Origin: Astrothelium macrocarpum
Taxonomy: Eukaryota > Ascomycota > Dothideomycetes > Trypetheliales > Trypetheliaceae
NCBI GenBank assembly: GCA_021030915.1
Contig: JAGEMR010000078.1
Coordinates: forward strand, 62,001-126,000
DNA length: 64,000 nt
Direction: 5' to 3'
This document shows, piece after piece, positions 22,801 through 33,880 of this stretch. Numbering within the stretch: position 1 is the stretch's first letter; each line of letters begins with the position of its first letter. The notes under the pieces were generated by a model. The model had not been told where the DNA came from. It saw nothing but the letters and a program-made list of their open reading frames with translations, and ran no database searches. Both the position numbers and the translations under genes were made by a program.

Positions 22801-23327
22801 TTCAACACTTTTCCATATTCTCTTTTGATGTTCTTCTCCAATTCCTTTCGCCGGACAGGTAAGTTCCGGAAAATGTCTTCGACAGTGACCGTGGTACCTT
22901 TTTGACTCGCAACAACAGAGGTTCCTTTCAGCTTGCCAGACGGCTCAAAGTCCAAGCGTGTCCCTTTGGGGCCATCCTTGTCCTGGGCGGTCCTGATATA
23001 AAATTTGGACAGGGCACATAACGAAGAGAGAGCTTCGCCCCGAAAGCCGAAAGTTTGCAGACAAGAGAGGTCTTCGTACGAGGACAGCTTTGACGTATAG
23101 TGCTTCAGGGCGATGGTCTCGTAGTTTTCCGAGTTGATTCCATCCCCATTGTCTTGAACCTCGACGGAGTCCAAGCCATGGTTTTTGAAGCGCACCTCAA
23201 TGGATGTTGCGTTGGCATCCAAGCTATTTTCTACAAGTTCTTTTACAACGGAACACAGATCAACAATGACCTGGCCAGACTGGATTTGGTGGATAGAGCG
23301 GCCCTCGATGGGCTTGATGGTGGCCAT
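19860..23327 (-). CDS. pms1: DNA mismatch repair protein Pms1 (MutL homologue)
   Basis: MutL-alpha subunit: it pairs with Mlh1 and nicks DNA in mismatch repair in the nucleus. Single exon, 1155 residues from the ATG at 23327, which directly begins the conserved MATIKPIEGRSIHQIQSGQV. The GHKL ATPase shows KELVENSLDANA (E30, N34, D37), QDNGDGI and TFGFRGEALSSL. The C-terminal endonuclease domain has the metal-binding motif DQHASDEKYNFE (D905-E916, DQHAxxExxxxE), ACRGSI and CPHGRP (C1083). Length exceeds yeast Pms1 (about 870); the excess is a long acidic, Ser-rich linker (about residues 350-830). Upstream codons of the frame (to 23537) overlap the promoter and are not conserved. Head-to-head with the gene at 23559, and an ACGCGT box lies 50 bp upstream. 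Confidence 0.95.
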   Translation of the reverse strand: MATIKPIEGRSIHQIQSGQVIVDLCSVVKELVENSLDANATSIEVRFKNHGLDSVEVQDNGDGINSENYETIALKHYTSKLSSYEDLSCLQTFGFRGEALSSLCALSKFYIRTAQDKDGPKGTRLDFEPSGKLKGTSVVASQKGTTVTVEDIFRNLPVRRKELEKNIKREYGKVLNLLHAYACISTGTRFAISNQMAKGKKVNVFSTKANSTTKENIANIYGAKALPALIELDLKLELEPSNVPTQGARNWSTQDDIASRDVHIIGHISRPVFGEGRQTPDRQMFFVNSRPCGLSQVAKAFNEVYRSFNLSQSPFIFADIKLDTNAYDVNVSPDKRSILLHDQTAMLENIKISLTKLFESHDQSVPMSQFPPRNNLAFKPLTLKDGKVTEQSPGKSPGREFTENDDGEIDAAQQTSSSVVDPWSTPSEQPVSLIEKFAQRNANPQARSVYVSAPNEVMSNEKQNSAECASPRATKRDVAGQIPIEHVSDVDNQSDVEQNHRGFIDDCSGKHSTSVGAPRIPNAVQDFNDRIASQQAKGRKVSILEPDAFLTPEEPIPSLHTGLRRPSPGPVQNAFDHMRPKRKPVEEATITIGDITTTTTIGPSSSAKRNRSHYIKNSSMKSSPVNLFVKSLRAFSAPGTQANEEEIEDDSAEEDLGLIPNVIRNSYSEAGSESKLLTGSENESDNGVEERLIHQNDELDTSEDTDEERHEMNEQGNDPGSRQRQERPDSSGDTDDNLLNAYTLDPEVLPEASGGDESLDEDYVDEAEKKAREEARVEKLIQEAEEASAKPSEDNLKRAFQVLKGRNQKISTLSLVRNLETTVRRIEQQQDRLAAALAALDSQLHGSKPDDQEAASKSAEERLSLTVSKSDFDRMQIIGQFNLGFIVALRPSTSPDTADELFIIDQHASDEKYNFERLQRTTIVQNQRLVHPLNLELTAIDEDTILDHPEALARNGFLVHVDTDAEDIPVGRRAKLLSLPVSREVTFTLADLEELLVLLREWHGSITSTHAAFTTFTSALDALHKANSGKSTDGVDIPRPSKVRKMFAMRACRGSIMVGRTLTLPQMQRVVRHLGGLDKPWNCPHGRPTMRHLAGLREWEGWREGDGLRGLGEEKRGETDWMGYLKGKKERKSDMEPVVYGATGNEWTEEDEDKF

Positions 23328-23376
23328 GTCACGCCATGCTTGACGTGGGGAGAGCGAAGAGGGAACGCGACGTGGG

Positions 23377-23382
23377 ACGCGT
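23377..23382. promoter_or_regulatory. MCB-like ACGCGT element upstream of pms1
   Basis: One palindromic ACGCGT in the 231-bp region between pms1 and the divergent gene, 50 bp from the pms1 ATG. MBF control of mismatch repair genes is known in yeast, but a single hexamer occurs by chance every few kb, so support is modest. Confidence 0.4.
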
Positions 23383-23558
23383 CTTTTCACGTATTCTGTC
23401 GCATGACTCCAAAGCGGGGACCCTCCCATACTGTCCCACCAAACCCTCCTCCTCCTCCAGACAATCTCTATCTGACACAAATTACCACTACTCCATTGCC
23501 GTCTTCTGCCCCATTTCTCTGATGCGGATGGAACCATATCGTGCCGGAATCTAGCATC

Positions 23559-24665
23559 ATGGCCCCAGACCTCAACTCTCTTCCTCCATCGCGCTCTCCC
23601 TCCGGATCAAACAGCCCTCTCCAGCTACGACCCGCACAAAATTCGCCCGATGTACCTCGAGGTTCTTCCTCACCGCATTCGCCGCTCGCAACCGCCGCAT
23701 CCATGAATGCCGCTGGCCTCAGCCAAGACTCGCGTCGTTCGTCTCGCCGACGATCCAGTCTCATGACCAACCTCAATCTCAACGACCCCACATCCACCCT
23801 GCCATCCAATGACCCACAGAGTCAACCCACTACCAGCGGCGCTGCATCCATTTCGCGCTCTCCAATACCCATGGCCACTGCTGACCCCCACCATCACCGC
23901 GCTCCGAGTCTTGGCGAGCTTCACCAAGAGCTGGAAGCCGAGCAGGAAGCCCAGGTCAACCGTCTCCTCGTCATGATCCGGCAACAGCAAGCCCAGCTCG
24001 AGACGCTCCAGCGTTCCAGCCATTCCAACAGCAGTAACAACAACATCGGGAGTGGCGCCACTGCCGTTGATGATAGCACTCCTACCTCCGAGCGTAGCTT
24101 TAGCATTACCCCATCTCAGGTCCAAGCGCAACCGTCGACCACCACGTTGTCGACTTCGAACGTCCGTCCAACGTCTCCTCGCCACCGTGCCAGTCATGAA
24201 CATCACCGGCGTCCTTCGCTCTCGCGGCAGTCCTCACGACGCTCGCATGCAAGCGTGAGTGGAGCTGGCTCGCGGACGGGGAGTCCCGCACGGCGCCCAA
24301 TGTCGGGGGAGTCGGGTGTTGGAGAGCTCGCATCGACAGGACGGGATGAGAGTGCTTTCTATCAGACCGAGACGGCCATGTTGACGAGGGAGAACCACAT
24401 GTTGAAGCAGCGGATTAGGGAGCTGGGTAAGTTTGACACACATGCTCGATGCGTTGACTCATTTTGGTCGGTGTCCATATGTAGAAATTGCTGACGGCCG
24501 TCAATAGAACGGCAGATTTCGGAACTGGCGGTGGGCGCGTCGACGTCGCCGAGTCCTGGCCCAACGTCAAGTCTCGCCGCGGCATCATCAGAGGCACGGG
24601 CTCCACCTAGCGGTGCAGCTGCAACGGGGACTTTAGGGGGTGACGGAGAGACCAAGGAAGACTGA
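23559..24665 (+). CDS. Hypothetical Ser/Arg-rich protein with short coiled coils
   Basis: Not recognised. Two exons, 23559-24426 and 24508-24665, with an 81-nt intron (GTAAGT donor, CAATAG acceptor), give 341 residues. Splicing joins KQRIREL-ERQISEL, extending a heptad-like helix, which supports the junction. Mostly low complexity: Ser/Pro/Arg-rich, with SRRSSRRRSS near residue 60. Two predicted helices stand out: EELHQ-type LGELHQELEAEQEAQVNRLLV with a Gln-rich extension, and the C-terminal TRENHMLKQRIREL. Many RRxS sites could be kinase targets. The start is the ATG at 23559; a GTG at 23541 extends the frame but is not needed. It shares a 231-bp promoter with pms1, so co-expression is possible. 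Confidence 0.75.
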
Positions 24666-25071
24666 GGTAATGACGCGGGCTTTATTGATAATGTGGATCT
24701 GACTCATTCTATATTGCGATGGCCAGGGACTGGAATTCCAGCTACCAAAAGTTTTATAGCGAGGTGTTAAGCGGATGACAGGATAGCTTGGCATCGACTG
24801 CAACACTTGTTGTGAAGTTGGCGTAAATTGTCTTTACTTTCCGTGACTCTCATGGGTCTCGGAAAGTTGAACTCTATTCCCAAAAAGATTATGTCCTTCT
24901 AGCAGAACCTATACCCATATCAAACCAGCTCTATGTTGGTCAAGTTGTTTGCTCTCAATCATGTTCTCTCCCACTGCCCCTCTGCTAGACCATCGTACAC
25001 AAAAGTTAACACCCAACGCATTAATTTACAGTACTGTTTTCCATCTATTTTCAAAACCATAGTTGTACAAG
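24666..25071. other. Convergent intergenic region
   Basis: About 400 bp between the stops of the Ser/Arg-rich gene and mtc6. No gene is visible. Confidence 0.5.
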
Positions 25072-27129
25072 CTAACTCGGCACCCCCTCATAGTCCCACC
25101 CGCCTTCCCCCTTCCTCCGTCGTCTCCGCCTCGAGCTTTGCCGGTTCGCCGCACACTTGACGAACATGGTCAACAAGCCCAGAAACAGCACGATCACGCC
25201 CGCCACCGTCGGCACGATAACCTGCCGCCGACGGTCCCCATCGTCCGAGGAAGCCAAGTACGGGCACGTCTGATTTACACCTGCGACCCAGCAGCCCGCC
25301 TCATCGAGCGAGTTGAAGTTGACCCAGATGGTGCCGCGGCTAGGATCGTCAGCATTACTGGCGCCTGAGGACGCAAGAATGTCCGGGCGAGATGTGTTCA
25401 GGGCGTAGAGGAGGTAGGCGTTTTCCAGCGCGGTACGAGGCACGGCAAAGGTAGTGCCGGAGGGGCAGTTATCATCGACGTCAGTGTAGGTGCCGCGGTA
25501 GGAAGAGATATTCCAAGAGTATGGGTTCATGGTGGAGCGGCAAGCTGCATAGTATTGGCTTGTGCAATCAGCAACGTGCCAGCGTCCGGCGGGAGTTGAT
25601 AGCGCGTTGAACGCAGCACAACGGAATTGGGTTGCCGCGGGTTGGTCGGAGAGTGAGGCATAGTAGGGAGAGGACGTGGAGTTGATGGCGGGTTCTTCAG
25701 GTGCCCAGGACCAAATTGCCGAGTTGGCAAGTGACGCGTAAAATGGGACCGAGGTAACATTGTCGGCAGTCGAGTTGAAGATTGATTGATTCAGAAGAGG
25801 AGAGAAGCCACAAGAGGTAAGATAAAACATGGACATGTTGGCAGTGGCAAGTGCAGAAAGTTCTCCCGAAGGAAATACGACATCGCTGCTGAAGGCCCAT
25901 GAATTGTTGCTTTGACTAACATTCTCCGTTTTTGAGTCGAAGAAGCAGCCAGATTTAAGCTGACCCGTAGCTGAAAGCGACGTGACTGGAGTTTGTTGAA
26001 TGTAGCCCGGGGCAAAGATTGTTGTGCTGTCTGCGTCAAGGTTATAACTGTTCATTTGATCATCTATGGTGCCAAAAGAGATGAGGAGGCGACGAAACTT
26101 TTCCATTTCAACATAGGCCTCACAAGGCCAACCATCAGGGCTGATGTGGATACCACCTGGACCCTCCTCAGTCGTGAAGTAATCTGAATCTGGATAGTGT
26201 TCTTCGAGAACACTGTACCAAGATGCGTTGAGATTGCTTCTATCAGAGAATAGGACATTCGGCGTATAGAGATAAGAGGACAGATTTACGGACAGAACGT
26301 CACTTAGAAAATTGCCTGGGCCTGGCAGATCCAACTCATCGACCGTTTCAGTGGCACCTGTTGGGCTATCTAACGACGCAGCAGCATGGATGTCAAGCTG
26401 TAAATACTGCATGAAGGCCGACAAATTCGTGTCAGAGCCATCCAGATACTGGGATACGATTTTGGCGAGCAAAGACAGCTGCATGCTCGAGGTGCACGAA
26501 CATGGACCGAGCTGATACAGAGGTCCACTTGGAGAATTTATCGCAGATGGCAGGGGAGCCGTTGAACTTGCCGATGTGGGCGAGCTACTTGAGCTCTTCA
26601 ACGTAGCCGGTCTCAAATCAGAGGCAGAACTAAAAGATCCAGCTGAATCTCTACCCGATTTCGTAGTTGTGCTTAAGCTTGGTGTCGCTTGACGGGGCAC
26701 AAGTCCTTTTGTGATTGATAAAGCTGGATTGGAGTCGTCTACCCTTGCTGCTTTAGTAGGGTTGCTTAACTGAACTGAGGAAATGCGTGCACTTGAGCTG
26801 GTAGGAGCTGGCGTGGTTGACGAGGGCAGGTTCCCACTGACAGAATCCGGAATTTGGACAGGGCAAAGACTCCAGACGTGTCGAGAAGTGTCCCAATAGA
26901 CATCAACAAGGAGCCTCCGGAATCCCATGGCAATTAGATTTGAGATGCATTTTTCGGCGAGATCATCTTCGTAGCGGCCCTGGCTAAAACAGGCTGCTGT
27001 CAAAGACACGGCTGGATTGGTCACGAAATTGATCGGAATCTGTTGAGATACATCTCTTTGAGCCAGCAGGGCCGTATTCCACGGAGGCACAGGCTCTGCA
27101 TTGCTGTTTGGCACGAAATAGGATGACAT
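25072..27129 (-). CDS. mtc6: Maintenance of telomere capping protein 6 (Mtc6)-like membrane protein
   Basis: Fungal type I membrane glycoprotein family; the yeast gene is linked genetically to telomere capping, but the biochemical role is unclear. From the ATG at 27129 the protein has 685 residues. Family features: AQRDVSQQIPINFVTNPAVSLTAACF near the N-terminus, GFRRLLVDVYWD with VWSLCPVQIP, LGPCSC mid-protein, and the C-type-lectin-like stretch GRWHVADCTSQYYAACR. Many NxS/T sites fit a lumenal domain. One transmembrane helix (about 637-657, VIVPTVAGVIVLFLGLLTMF) is followed by a basic RRRRRRK tail. No signal peptide is visible after this ATG; the frame is open a little further upstream without an ATG, so a first exon encoding the signal may be missing. 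Assignment is by recalled family features. Confidence 0.78.
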   Translation of the reverse strand: MSSYFVPNSNAEPVPPWNTALLAQRDVSQQIPINFVTNPAVSLTAACFSQGRYEDDLAEKCISNLIAMGFRRLLVDVYWDTSRHVWSLCPVQIPDSVSGNLPSSTTPAPTSSSARISSVQLSNPTKAARVDDSNPALSITKGLVPRQATPSLSTTTKSGRDSAGSFSSASDLRPATLKSSSSSPTSASSTAPLPSAINSPSGPLYQLGPCSCTSSMQLSLLAKIVSQYLDGSDTNLSAFMQYLQLDIHAAASLDSPTGATETVDELDLPGPGNFLSDVLSVNLSSYLYTPNVLFSDRSNLNASWYSVLEEHYPDSDYFTTEEGPGGIHISPDGWPCEAYVEMEKFRRLLISFGTIDDQMNSYNLDADSTTIFAPGYIQQTPVTSLSATGQLKSGCFFDSKTENVSQSNNSWAFSSDVVFPSGELSALATANMSMFYLTSCGFSPLLNQSIFNSTADNVTSVPFYASLANSAIWSWAPEEPAINSTSSPYYASLSDQPAATQFRCAAFNALSTPAGRWHVADCTSQYYAACRSTMNPYSWNISSYRGTYTDVDDNCPSGTTFAVPRTALENAYLLYALNTSRPDILASSGASNADDPSRGTIWVNFNSLDEAGCWVAGVNQTCPYLASSDDGDRRRQVIVPTVAGVIVLFLGLLTMFVKCAANRQSSRRRRRRKGEGGWDYEGVPS

Positions 27130-30100
27130 CGATGGCACGACCCAAATCTTGGTGCTGGAATCAGCGCATGATTGTGGGTTCAAAAGACATTCAACATGTA
27201 TTGATTCAAATCAGAAAGACAAGAACAAGAGTAGGAGTTTGGATACGAGCTTCAGCTACCCCATGTCCGAGCTTGACGCAGGGACATAATATTGTCAATC
27301 TGCCATGTTGAGATGGAAAACGCAGCGGGATGACCTGTAATCCTTTGCAAACTCTCGTTCCTGCTTTGCGCCTGCACTGACCTCGAATCCTGCCGTTGGA
27401 TATGCCAAAATCAGTCGACTTTTCTCCGTTGTATTCAGTTTGGGTCAATTGTGTATTTTGTGTAGGAGGAGGAGCTTTTAAAAGCGACTCCAGAATGTCT
27501 CTCACGTGTGTAAGACAAGAGTACCAACTACGAATTTGGTTGCCGTTCGCTCAGGCATTGTGGAGGTGAAGGAACCCCATTGCCAGGTCTTTGGATTGAA
27601 CTTCGGGCTGCTTGGTCTCCAAATATACCTCCAAAAAGGAATAGGTATTTCTTTCAATTTTCATTCTTTACTATGGAACCACAAGATTCAAAACAGCATC
27701 TATAATTTATTCCCATGGCTTCCTTGTTCGCTGAGGCGATCCCTTCCTGAGCAAAAAGAATCTTCTGAGCAGAATCTATTGGAAAGCACTTAAATCCATG
27801 CAATGCATCTAAACAATCGCCAATAGCAGTCTCGTTGGTACTTTCTACAGATATCCTTTACCGCAGACATGGTTCGACAGATGTTTGCATATCTGGAAGA
27901 CTAGCCAAGTCACGTATGCAAGGGTATTCTACAAAGTCTCTCGGCCTTAAACACCAGGCTCTCTACAAACAAAGTAATGCAAGGACGAGAGAGCGGTGAA
28001 ATAGAATGAATTCTTTTTTCTCACCGCATCTACGTCTACCTCAGACTTCTCTCGTCGAAGCTCCCACGCATCGTTGTGCTACTCGTTTCCCTCCCCCCAG
28101 TCGCTACCTTGCATACCAGGGTTCCGGGTTCTGATCGCGCCGATCTCCACTCAAACCGTTGTGGCGTTAAGCTCCGATCTCGCATTCTCCATGAACTCTC
28201 CCTTTCGGGGTGATTGCCAGGCAGCAGTGGTACCAGTCTCATCATTGATTCTGCAGTCGACACGCTTTCGCTGGTTCGGGCACAACAGAGGTCTTCCGGG
28301 CCAATGCATTGCATCGACGCACGTTGCTGCAACGTGATGGGACTGAGATGGTCAGTATCAGTGGACTCTAGAACAAGGTTCTGGGTGCGCATGATCCGCG
28401 AAATTGGTACGGCAAGAATACGAGACCATGCATGAGAGGGTGAGGGGATGTTGGGAAAGGGAAACTGGTGACATTTGAGAGGGGCCGAAGTGGTGGTAGA
28501 CAAGATAAGATCAGTCACTAAATGAGAAGGATCGTTGTAACACCTGCCCCCGGGAAAGTGAATGATGTATGCAGGAAATGCCCGATCATATCATGACCTG
28601 GAGGTAGGGCAATGCATTGTTACAAGCGACGTAAAGTGCCCTACTTTGCAAATTAGTAGCTGAGGATTTGCTCGCTCCGGGCGACAGTGTAAAGTCATCC
28701 AAGACTCGGCTGCGTAAGCGTTGCAGGCATGGCCAGTAGATATATGCCGTGACCGTTGAAATATTATCAGAGATATGCGTTCTGTGCCAGGCCAAATTGA
28801 TAAGACGATCTATGTTATTACGTTTTGTCAAGTGCAAAACCGGGTCACGAGAACGCTGAATCTGCAGGGAAGACCCGGTACCATGTCTTGAGCGTCTCAA
28901 AGGCCAGTAAGAGAGATAAAGCCCTGTTAGATTAGACGATGCCTGACTCCGCAGCCCACGCAGAACCAGAGTCGAGAGAGAGCTTGCTCAACACCCCCAA
29001 AAACTCTTCGTTTCGGGTAAATGTAGAGACCTGGCACTTTTACCGACTTGGTAATACAAGCGCATCTTTCCAGATCCACGGAAACGGATGTTACAATTGA
29101 CAGGCTTGTTCCGATCAGTGGCGCAAAGGCTTGAGTTTGTTGCTCTTGCATGGCTGCACTCGCATGGTGATGTTGTTGAGAATTGACGAAAAGATGGTAC
29201 AAAGTGTAGAGACTACGAAAATTTGACAAGAAGACAGACGGATGCAATGGAAAGCCACCATCATGTCTCTGAGCCCGAGTACCAGGTTCAAGACGCTCAG
29301 TGCGGTTCTAAACACCGTCCTGGCAGCTGTCTTGCTTCGGGCGTAACCTACTAACGCAGTGGAACAAAAATTTGCTCCATTACCAGGGTCAACATGGAAA
29401 CGGGCCGAGGTCCAATGAAGCTCCCTGCAGCAAGCCGTACCTGTAAACTTTTCACAAAATTTTTGAGTGGCTTTCTGAAATAATCCCAGTCACGATGTCG
29501 ATGGCCAGTGTGTCGTGAACATCAAACGTGCTCTCGGACCGTGCGCAAAAGGAAGGTTTGTCGGAATCGTGCATTCAAGCGGTGGAAACCCTTGCTCGGA
29601 GTTGGCCGTATGTAAAGCGGAGATTTGTTGCTGCTGTGTCTTTTCGCTGCATGCTATTCCAGCGAGAGCAAATGCAAGTATCATGTACCACGGAAAGGCA
29701 CGCGAATGACGTAGCTGGACGAAGAAATCTGCATCTTGCCTGTTATTTGCCGCACAAACCTTGTTGGATTTGCCTAGTACGCGTCTGATTCGAATGTACT
29801 TGGGGTAAAGAGTTGGGATTCGATGCAAAGTCCAACAGGGCCACAGATTTTTAATCTAGGCTCGTCTTACCCTTTTGATCCATATGCTCCAAAATAATCA
29901 TGACGTCCGTTACCAGTCAAAAATCAATAAAGAAAAATTTGATGGCGAGTCATGTTGGCTTGCTATTTAGTTGCATTGTCAAAGTTCAGCTGCGATGTAT
30001 CTCGGGGCAAGCCACGTTGGACTTCGGCTAATTTCCGCGTTCTCAGGTTGGGATGAATTTGGCTCTGATTGATGATGGGGGTCATGTGCGGGATATTTCT

Positions 30101-31300
30101 GCGAGATTGATCTTGTGTAACTCGGACGAAGATCCGTAATTCATTGGAAGATGATAAAGCTTAGCACCGCTGTCACACTGGAATCCCTGCCTTGCCTCCC
30201 ATTCTGAATTGCTAGTGGTTTCTTGTGAGCCAGCGGTCAGAAATTGAAAGAAGCGAAGCCTTTCTGATGGAGGCGTTGGCGGGTTGGTCAAGTTTAGACG
30301 ACGTAATTTATGGCGATTTTGACCGAGCTACCATTAATGGCAATAAAGCCTTGCTCACTTCGCCCCCAAACATGACCTAATGGCCACAATTAGGCTCCGT
30401 GGAGAATGTCGTCTATCGCACGAGACGATCCGCTCAGGTGAACGGAGCGGAAAATCTCGTTGCGCGAAGATGAACAAGGCGGGCCAATCAGAACTTTGGG
30501 ATTCGACCGTTTGATTGATTCACGCTAGTGCATGATCTTCCCTGGCGGCCGGAGCCGGGAACGGGAAAGCCACAATTTCGCATGTGCCCTATGAGTTTGG
30601 GTGTCATCCTCTTGGTCCATGGGCATTTACACCATGTCTAGGGAAACTAGTCGGCGCCTCTTCGCCTACGCACGCTTGGCAGCATGCCGCAACTTGCCAC
30701 ACTCGTGTCCGTAAGTCAGAGATGCGAGAGCATTGGAAATATGTCGGTTTCTGACATAGATCATGAAGGTGGGGATTGGATCTGTCTTCGCTGCAGGTCA
30801 CGTAAAGTTTGCGCTTCGGTTTTTTTGAATGCTAGATGAAGTGACCGATCGCGCGAGTATGTATCAATCCCACGGGCCCAGTCCCACAGTCAATCCCTTC
30901 CACGCCTTGCATGATGCATGGCCCTAGGATCTTGATCATGAACCCGAAACTTGGAGCTCCTCAGTCTGCGAGAACGGCGCTTGAGCTGAGGTTGGAATGC
31001 CAAGGCCTTTTGTTTCAAATTTTCATTCTGGTCAGGGTATCGATAGAACCGGAAATATTGATATACATCAGGATGACATGTATTGCTGTTCGTGACTTGA
31101 GAATCTAGTAGGGATTATTTGTAATTGAAAGTGGCTCTTCTCGTAGTCTCCGAACCAAATGGGTTAATGTAGGTCTGCAGCTTTGGATGGAGCGGTACCC
31201 ATAGGCTCAGGCTGTTGCCGGCGGTTGATGACAGCAAGATAAGGGCATCGAAGGCATCATGGAGGGCTGGAACTCGAAATAGCAATGAGGCCGGGACATC
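27130..31300. other. Gene-free interval, part 1 (upstream of mtc6)
   Basis: No gene can be supported. The longest frame is 28036-28518 (minus, 160 codons), of arbitrary composition. Just above 27129 lies the mtc6 promoter, or an unidentified first exon. Confidence 0.45.
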
Positions 31301-33354
31301 GATCTTGGCCATGACCGATCTAAAGGTGCCGGCTGCCCGTTTCGTGCGTTAATTCGCGCCAGGGGAAAGGGGATAGAGTTAAACGGTCAAGGGTTGTACT
31401 TTTTGCTCCCTTCGACTATTGACACCTTTCCGCATCAGGCGTGCTCAAGGCCAGTCGGCCCCGCTTTCGCACCAATCGAGCTCAATTTGCTGGAGCAGAG
31501 ATGCCACTGACACGGATCGCCGTCTCGCTCAAACCGTGGCGGACGGGCTTCGCTTGCTTGACGCACGGAGTGACGGCACGGGGAGATCACAGCTGCTGGG
31601 TCCCGGCTAAGCTGCTTGTGGAAAAAAATAGCGAGTGCGACATCTCATCGTTGAGCGCCTCGCGAGCGAACCCCAGGAATTCTGAAGCTGCCCGTACCAT
31701 GGATCGAAATTGTGCAGGCGTGCTGCATACATTGTTCACCAGCCACAGCTGCACCGCACTACTGGTTCTGACTCGTCCCTTGCTCATCACCAAACCATTC
31801 GTCTGGACTCACCTGGATGGGCGAAGATGCTGGTTCGCCTTGAACGTAGAGAGCTGGTGGTTTTACTTGTGCCTAGCTTGTGGTTCACTGGATTGCGACA
31901 TTGATCTGAGCCACGGGCGCACAGAGCATGGCAGAGCCTCTGCTGGTCGGAGTATTTTCTTACGCATCGTGTTGGCGTAGGGAAGGGCCTTGTTCAGACA
32001 CACGCCTCACTTTTGGGGGGGAGTGATTATGAAGACGATGACAAGCCTTTTAGGCGGTTACCCGCGCCATTCTGCCTGAGCGGAGGAGGGCAGATCTCCA
32101 GATCGACTTTTTGGCCAACCCAGCATCTCCCACGCTCGTCTACGTTGCCTACTTTGATGATGGTAGCTCCGGAGCGCCGCACTGGAGCGAGTCAAGCCCA
32201 AGAATCTTGGTGGCTGAGCGGGAGGCGAGCACTGGGTACTCCAGCGGGCGACGTCAGACTCAAACGTCTTTTGATCGCCAGCACCCAGCGACTCTTTGCG
32301 CTCCCGCTCCAGGCGCGGATGCTCCCATGGGCAACGATTGGGATGGGATGGCGATAGTGTCATTGGCAGGCGAGCACGCACCAGTGCCACAGGCGCCAGC
32401 TCTCCCCCTCGCTGGGGCCGGCCGTTCGTTCGGCCGATATTGCGCCGTCAACCGCACTGGCTCGCCAAAGTATTTGTATTTGATTGACGGGCGATGATTG
32501 GTGAGCGCCTGAATAAGCATTTGCGCGAGGCCGGGACAGATCTAGCGCAAATCTGCTGGTAGATCCTAGCGTGAGCCCGCATCTCTCTTGCCCACTGTCT
32601 CGGGTCCGTTGTTCAACGCTCGTCTGTCCCACCGAGATCGTCTCCATGCAATGGGTACATTCAGGCACCCTCTCTCTAAGATAGTGAGACGGCCTGCCGG
32701 CCGTCACCACCACCACGGCGTGCTGTTGTTCCCTTCGCGCAGCCGTGGGCGAGTTGCGTCTGCTCTCCTTGGCGTCATCGAGCCACGGCAGGCCCGTTTC
32801 GGACCTCTCGCGGTGCTCCAACAGGCTATTCTTGTCGCGGTGGCTGCTCCAGTGAGCCAGGTAGGGTTCGGCCTTCAGCGCGACCGCCACACCCGGGTTT
32901 GTCACATTGCAATACGAGTTGCTGGGCGAGGAACCCTGGGCGTGTCATTTCGCCCACGGAGCAAACGGGAGATGGGTTTGATCTGCGCGCCGCGACGGAG
33001 CATTTCCTTGGGGCAGGTGGGGGCGGCCACTGCGTTAGTCGTCGTCCAGTAAATCAATGAAACAGACAGACCAGATGCTGCTCGTCGGCTAGTGAGCTTG
33101 TTTACGGCCGGTAGAAGCTCTATCGAGCAGGTGTCGAGAGTGACTGGGTGCTGGACCCCGTCGTGCTCTTATGATGCTCCGAAATCGCATCGGCGGGCCT
33201 GGCCCAGTGAGGCAAACTGACGGCCAGCTGGAAGAGCGTAGAGCCGCAATACGCACGCCCAGCGCGCCTGCTCCCATCGAGGGTCCCTGGCCAGCTGGAG
33301 CGCTGAGTGCTCTCCGTCGCGCCCCAGTCGCTGCACCGGGTCAGGATGCGATGG

Positions 33355-33371
33355 GTGGATGGATGGATGGC
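33355..33371. repeat. GGAT tetranucleotide run
   Basis: About four consecutive GGAT units in the flbD upstream region; a short microsatellite. Confidence 0.6.
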
Positions 33372-33820
33372 GAGGATTCGGCTCGCACGCGGGGGTTAGA
33401 TCGACGACGTCGATTTGACACATGGCCTGCAAACCTTAATCTGCCCCGTGCAGCAACCGCGACGATAAACGACAACGGCGGCCCCTGTCGAGCGAGGCGG
33501 ATCATCCACGGCCAGCGTGAGCGACGAGTCGGTAACCTGATGAATCAGGATGCGCCTGGCGTGGGCCAACGCGGTCCAACTCTGAGCGACGGTTAGGGCG
33601 ATCATGCTGGCCGCCAGGACGGGGACCGCCGTGGTCAAAGGGACCATGGCTCCCATCCGGGAGCCCCCATTCGGCATTGCTTTTTGGGTTCAGCTGGCAA
33701 CAGACGAGGCGGCGTTGAGAGCCACCGTCTCGAGCGCGCACAAGCTGCAGCACCAGCGTGCCTGAGCAGTCAGAGCTCGCGTCCGGACGGGCGTGGTACT
33801 GTAGGGAAGCACGAGAGGCG

Positions 33821-33850
33821 CTCAGGGATGCTGAGGGATGCTGAGGGCAG
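33821..33850. repeat. Three tandem 10-bp units (CTGAGGGATG-like)
   Basis: Units CTCAGGGATG, CTGAGGGATG and CTGAGGGCAG follow one another without spacing. Short direct repeats in an upstream region may be factor-binding sites or replication slippage. Confidence 0.6.
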
Positions 33851-33880
33851 CGTGCAAGGAGGTGCATGGAATGCGCGCCT

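Larger units (their letters stand above)
31301..33880. other. Gene-free, stop-poor interval, part 2 (far upstream of flbD)
   Basis: By eye this block is richer in G and C than its flanks, and it carries overlapping open frames on both strands (for example 31441-31980 plus, 32360-32905 minus, 33171-33596 plus). None resembles a protein family and none shows a consistent splice pattern, so I read it as non-coding. It may be regulatory DNA or a long leader/lncRNA of flbD. Confidence 0.4.

Noticed and set aside
28036..28518. 160-codon minus-strand ORF in the mtc6-flbD gap
   Set aside because: About two or three frames of this length are expected by chance in the window; no motif, no splice support, and opposing frames are open.
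32580..32720. Short inverted or direct repeats resembling a CRISPR array or terminal repeats
   Set aside because: No regularly spaced repeat units; the organism is a fungus, and the similar words are GC-rich coincidence.
31441..33596. Overlapping ORFs on both strands in the GC-rich block
   Set aside because: Simultaneously open frames on both strands indicate low stop density from base composition, not genes; no family features.
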